Shown here: in pieces, positions 60,746-64,000 of the stretch
Layout: each line of letters starts with the position of its first letter
How positions within the stretch are numbered: the first letter of the stretch is position 1
Position numbers and translations under genes: made by a program
Notes under the pieces: model-generated
Database searches by the model: none
The model's input: the letters and a program-made list of their open reading frames with translations, nothing else
What the model was told of the DNA's origin: nothing
NCBI RefSeq assembly: GCF_020171845.1
Contig: NZ_JAIVAM010000007.1
Coordinates: 1 to 64,000, forward strand
Direction: 5' to 3'
Source: Cytobacillus kochii
GTDB taxonomy: Bacteria; Bacillota; Bacilli; Bacillales; Cytobacillaceae
DNA length: 64,000 nt

Positions 60746-62638
60746 CTTTTCCATTATCTCTATCCAGCGTAATAACTTACCTTCCACCCGTTTAGATGGG
60801 ACTTTAATTCCTCGTTCTATCGTACTAATATAAGCTTGTGACACCTCAACTTCTTGCGCTAATTGTGATAACGACAAGCCATTTGTCACTCTTACTTCTC
60901 TTACACGTTTACCTAAAAGGACGTGATCTGTTAACGATTGATGGTCTTTCACTTTCACTTCAAAAGTCGTTTTCTTCAATTGAGCATACCTTTCAATAAC
61001 TTCCTCAGGTGGCTGAATAATAATCTTTGCTTGCTTCCAAGTATTCCCCCAGCCTTTACTATCCACAATGGATTCTTCCCATGCTTCGTAATACCATGCA
61101 GAGAGTAAACCATCCTCTTGTAGCGTATCAAGCGCGCTCTCAAATCGTTCTCTTGTCCTTGAAGGCAATCTTATATTTAATGATTCACCTATCGCTGCGA
61201 GTAATGTTGAAATATAATGTGGTTTTAAATAATCGCCCTTCTTTGCCTGGACTCTCCAACGCCAATGCATATATCTCCCTAACCTCTTCTCCCAAGACCT
61301 TCTGTAAGGATCATACTGCAATATTTTAAGTGGTAGATGTATAACCTGCCTACCGGATCCATATAGAAATGGGGAAAATATAGGACCCAGTTTATATTTG
61401 TACACTTGCTGTGATTCATTTTGGTCATACACGTCAAAAGCATTACCCATTAACCTTTTCTCGACTGGTTTTCCTTTTTGATATACCACAGTCTCTATAT
61501 CGATCCAAAGATTTTTTATGATTGTAAGCGATTTCATAATTCTTAGACGTTGACTCCGCTCATACCCTCCGCGTCTCCCTTCTCCACCGCGTTTAGGTAA
61601 CAAGCCCCTCATCCGAAGCAGTTCATCCACCTCTATCGTAATAACATCTTCATGATGCTTGGCGATAGCAAGAAAGTTGGCACATAACATATCGAGTACA
61701 TCAACATCCAAATCTGTTAACGTAAAGCGATCTACATTTTGATCTTCTACTATCTCGTTAATCATCAATAAGCCTTGCACATGACCTTTCTGGATTCTTC
61801 TACAATACCTTTCTTTCTCTTGATCCCAATGAAAAACTTGATATAGCGCCTCTCGTACTGCTTGATAAGGGGCATTATTCATTACACAAATATTCTCTCT
61901 CTGAGAAGGGACTAGAGATGAATTTCTCCAGTCTACTCCATGAGCGATAGCCTTTTCTAATTCCTGTACAGTGCATTTACTATATTTAAAAAGTTGATTG
62001 ATCCATTTATCAGCATAATCATTTACGATTATCGTGAACATAGAAAGAAATTCTTTACTGTTCAGCAAATAATTAGACAGGTATTGATAGAAGAGCTGAT
62101 TTAATTCAGCTTTCTTTAGTTGACTAAGGTGCTCCATCCCAAGTTCGTCAGCCATTACATCTAATACCCACTCTGCGATTCCCCGCTGAAACCACTGACA
62201 AAACTCTTCCCAAGCAGCTTCCTCATTTAAAAAGGTATCCGTTCTTAGCCTATTTTCAATTGCTGAAATGGCAAGTCCTCTTAGTTGATGATCTAAAAAA
62301 ACCGTTGTAAATAGGGAGGAATAATTTTTGTTTTTCTCGATAAGAAAATGCACGATATGATCTGCCAATTGATGAATAAAGCGATCTCTTGCGATTTGTC
62401 TTAACGAATTAAAAACAGCCGGATTTTCTTGATATGCCTTTTCCCAAATCATAAAAGATTTGACACCTGAGATATAATAAATAGGTGCCTTCTCTTTTTC
62501 AATCGACTCTTGATTGGCAATTGCTTCTTTTTGCTGTTCATAAATACATAGAATTAAAAAATTATCAATTTCATTTGTCAATTGTCTAGCTTTGCCTTCA
62601 TTACGCTTCCCATTCCTACGAACAACTTTTTTAGTCAT
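60737..62638 (-). CDS. Large protein of unknown function with a C-terminal XRE helix-turn-helix
   Basis: About 633 residues. The last ~60 form a Cro/C1-type HTH (LLGKRVREVRVTNGLSLSQL, then AQEVEVSQAYISTIERG). The middle (about residues 310-560) is basic and Trp/Arg-rich (RRGGYERSQRLRIMKSLTII, RSWEKRLGRYMHWRWRVQAK) and has the look of winged-helix replication-initiator proteins, but I do not recognise a defined family. The N-terminal ~300 residues are helical with no motif. ATG at 62638 follows GTAGGAGGG with a long 12-base spacer; a TTG at 62686 has no ribosome binding site. Monocistronic, with its own terminator. Function not assigned. Confidence 0.65.
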   Translation of the reverse strand: MTKKVVRRNGKRNEGKARQLTNEIDNFLILCIYEQQKEAIANQESIEKEKAPIYYISGVKSFMIWEKAYQENPAVFNSLRQIARDRFIHQLADHIVHFLIEKNKNYSSLFTTVFLDHQLRGLAISAIENRLRTDTFLNEEAAWEEFCQWFQRGIAEWVLDVMADELGMEHLSQLKKAELNQLFYQYLSNYLLNSKEFLSMFTIIVNDYADKWINQLFKYSKCTVQELEKAIAHGVDWRNSSLVPSQRENICVMNNAPYQAVREALYQVFHWDQEKERYCRRIQKGHVQGLLMINEIVEDQNVDRFTLTDLDVDVLDMLCANFLAIAKHHEDVITIEVDELLRMRGLLPKRGGEGRRGGYERSQRLRIMKSLTIIKNLWIDIETVVYQKGKPVEKRLMGNAFDVYDQNESQQVYKYKLGPIFSPFLYGSGRQVIHLPLKILQYDPYRRSWEKRLGRYMHWRWRVQAKKGDYLKPHYISTLLAAIGESLNIRLPSRTRERFESALDTLQEDGLLSAWYYEAWEESIVDSKGWGNTWKQAKIIIQPPEEVIERYAQLKKTTFEVKVKDHQSLTDHVLLGKRVREVRVTNGLSLSQLAQEVEVSQAYISTIERGIKVPSKRVEGKLLRWIEIMEKRQ

Positions 62639-62757
62639 AAACCGTCTATTCCCTCCTACCCTTATTTCATTGAGTGACTTAGACAATGTTGGTCGTTATT
62701 TATTACAAGTGTAGCATAACAAAAGTTTAATTAACTATATATTTTAACTATTCAGAA

Positions 62758-62793
62758 TAAAAATACCCGCCATGGAGGTACTTCCATGACGGT
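62758..62793 (-). terminator. Terminator of the ars operon
   Basis: CCGCCATGGA (62767-62776) and TCCATGACGG (62783-62792) form a ten-base-pair stem with one mismatch; on the minus strand GTATTTTTATT follows. Confidence 0.85.
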
Positions 62794-62799
62794 GTATGA

Positions 62800-63222
62800 C
62801 TACTTTTCACCAGCATCAGCAAACCGCTTCAACCGCTCGGCTATCTCATCTCTTACACGAGTAAACGTTTGCCACTTTTCCTCTTCCGTGCCAATTGCTT
62901 TGGCAGGATCATCAAATCCCCAATGTTCTCGTTTCACTTCTTTCGGTGTTATAGGACATTTATCAGCAGCATCGCCACATAAGGTGACAACCAAATCCGC
63001 TTGATTTAAGATGTCGGTATTTATCACATCCGATGTTTGCTGTGAAATATCTATCCCCGCTTCTTTCATCGCTTCTACAGCTTTTGGATTGAGTCCATGT
63101 GCCTCAATGCCTGCACTATAGACTTGCCAATCCCCATTTAAATAATGCTTTGCCCAACCTTCAGCCATCTGACTTCTGCAAGAATTCCCTGTGCAAAGAA
63201 AATAAATGATTTTTTTCGTCAT
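62800..63222 (-). CDS. arsC: Arsenate reductase, thioredoxin-coupled (ArsC)
   Basis: 140-residue low-molecular-weight-phosphatase-fold arsenate reductase. P-loop [13 protein letters not shown] with the nucleophilic Cys10 and Ser/Arg; the two relay cysteines are in [11 protein letters not shown] (Cys82 and Cys89), matching S. aureus/B. subtilis ArsC. AAAGGAGTGTTCAT precedes the ATG. It lies 12 bases after arsB, which exports the arsenite that it makes. An arsR regulator, if present, is outside the window. Confidence 0.95.
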   Translation of the reverse strand: MTKKIIYFLCTGNSCRSQMAEGWAKHYLNGDWQVYSAGIEAHGLNPKAVEAMKEAGIDISQQTSDVINTDILNQADLVVTLCGDAADKCPITPKEVKREHWGFDDPAKAIGTEEEKWQTFTRVRDEIAERLKRFADAGEK

Positions 63223-63234
63223 ATGAACACTCCT

Positions 63235-64000
63235 TTAATGAATAATTAATAACCATATATAAAGACCTAATAAGGTGATAAATAAGGTAGGAATCGTTAG
63301 GATGATACCTGTTTTAAAGTAAGTACCCCAAGAGATCTTCACCCCTTTACGTGATAACACATGTAACCATAATAACGTAGCAAGTGAACCAATTGGTGTG
63401 ATTTTTGGTCCAAGGTCAGAACCGATGACATTGGCATAAATCAAAGCATCTTTCGTCATACCTGTTGCATTCGTATCTGCAATGGCTAACGCATCAATCA
63501 TCACTGTCGGCATGTTATTCATGACCGAAGACAAAATGGCGGCAATAAAGCCCATGCCCATTGTTGCGGCAAACAATCCTTGATCAACGGTTAATTGAAG
63601 AACATCTGTTAACAAGCTCGTTAGCCCAACATTCCGCAAACCATACACAACAACATACATACCGACTGAGAAGAAAACAATATTCCACGGAGCCCCCTTC
63701 ATAACGGTTTTCACATCAACTGCATCACTTCTTCTAGAGATCATAAGAAAAATAAAAGCAATGATACTAGCAATAATCGATACAGGCACACCAACAAACT
63801 CACTTGCAAAATAACCAACTAGTAATATCGCCAAAATCCACCATGAGTACTTGAATAATCGTGGATCCTTTATCGCTACACGCGGCTCCCGCAATTGCGT
63901 ACCATCATAACGACCGGGTATGCTTTTTCTAAAAAACAAATAGAGAACCAAAATACTTGCCGCAACAGAAAATAAATTCGGCACAATCATGACAGTGAAA
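63235..64000 (-). CDS. arsB: Arsenite efflux permease ArsB (partial, runs off the right edge)
   Basis: The C-terminal ~255 residues of an ArsB-type arsenite antiporter (full length usually ~430). Seen are about seven membrane segments with the blocks [38 protein letters not shown] and [26 protein letters not shown], all characteristic of ArsB. The frame stays open through FTV to position 64000, so the first in-window Met (63990) is internal and the true start lies beyond the window. Confidence 0.93.
   Translation of the reverse strand, partial: FTVMIVPNLFSVAASILVLYLFFRKSIPGRYDGTQLREPRVAIKDPRLFKYSWWILAILLVGYFASEFVGVPVSIIASIIAFIFLMISRRSDAVDVKTVMKGAPWNIVFFSVGMYVVVYGLRNVGLTSLLTDVLQLTVDQGLFAATMGMGFIAAILSSVMNNMPTVMIDALAIADTNATGMTKDALIYANVIGSDLGPKITPIGSLATLLWLHVLSRKGVKISWGTYFKTGIILTIPTLFITLLGLYIWLLIIH

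Noticed and set aside
60737..62638. Evidence that the window is a plasmid (replication-initiator-like protein)
   Set aside because: No iterons, partition genes or other replication functions were seen, and the gene content is chromosome-like; the similarity is only by general appearance.

Overview
The window is low-GC Firmicute DNA and most likely chromosome of a member of the Bacillaceae. The signs are strong AGGAGG-type ribosome binding sites, frequent TTG/GTG starts, U-tract terminators, an S-box (SAM-I) riboswitch, CcpA-like cre sites, a Fur box, and a Bacillaceae-type dispersed repeat. I cannot name the genus. No rRNA, tRNA or CRISPR array was seen.

Layout. 0-5 kb: the edge of an IS3-like element, a BCCT osmolyte transporter, and small genes, one of them an acetyltransferase whose C-terminus is encoded by a dispersed repeat. 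4.9-8.8 kb: a SAM-I riboswitch heads an operon of a glycerol-dehydrogenase-like enzyme plus the methionine importer metQNI. 8.8-21.5 kb: a nine-gene minus-strand operon (biotinyl carrier, two acyl-CoA synthetases, a carboxyltransferase, a five-gene Opp/Dpp-type ABC importer), divergent from a GAF/PucR-type regulator; no biotin carboxylase is present. 21.5-26 kb: a decayed region with an MMPL pseudogene, 51-bp tandem repeats and a group II intron with a broken maturase. 26-33.3 kb: a (3-hydroxy)butyrate/acetoacetate cluster (GntP-family permease, scoAB, 3-hydroxyacyl-CoA dehydrogenase, 3-hydroxybutyrate dehydrogenase) with its own sigma-54 activator, two near-perfect -24/-12 promoters, candidate activator sites and a cre site. 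34.7-38.4 kb: a molybdate importer with a divergent one-component regulator and shared palindromic operators. 38.5-43.8 kb: a Fur-box-controlled ferredoxin-NADP reductase, a Nudix hydrolase, an XRE regulator, cadCA and a ferredoxin. 44-50.4 kb: a polar amino-acid ABC importer, a DJ-1/PfpI protein with an HxlR-type regulator and operator, a TetR-MFS efflux pair and a DedA protein.

50.5-60.5 kb is the most interesting part. This nine-gene minus-strand catabolic operon holds an ADP-forming-type acyl-CoA synthetase, two small MaoC/hot-dog proteins, a thiolase-fold protein lacking the usual nucleophilic cysteine, a DUF35 zinc-ribbon protein, two unlike acyl-CoA dehydrogenases, an aldehyde dehydrogenase and an MFS transporter. 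The set matches, part by part, the actinobacterial igr steroid side-chain module (ChsE1-ChsE2, ChsH1-ChsH2, Ltp2-DUF35), which ends in retro-aldol cleavage rather than thiolysis. The adjacent aldehyde dehydrogenase fits that chemistry. The substrate is unknown.

60.7-64 kb: a 633-residue protein of unknown function with a C-terminal XRE domain, then arsC and the 3' part of arsB, which runs off the right edge.
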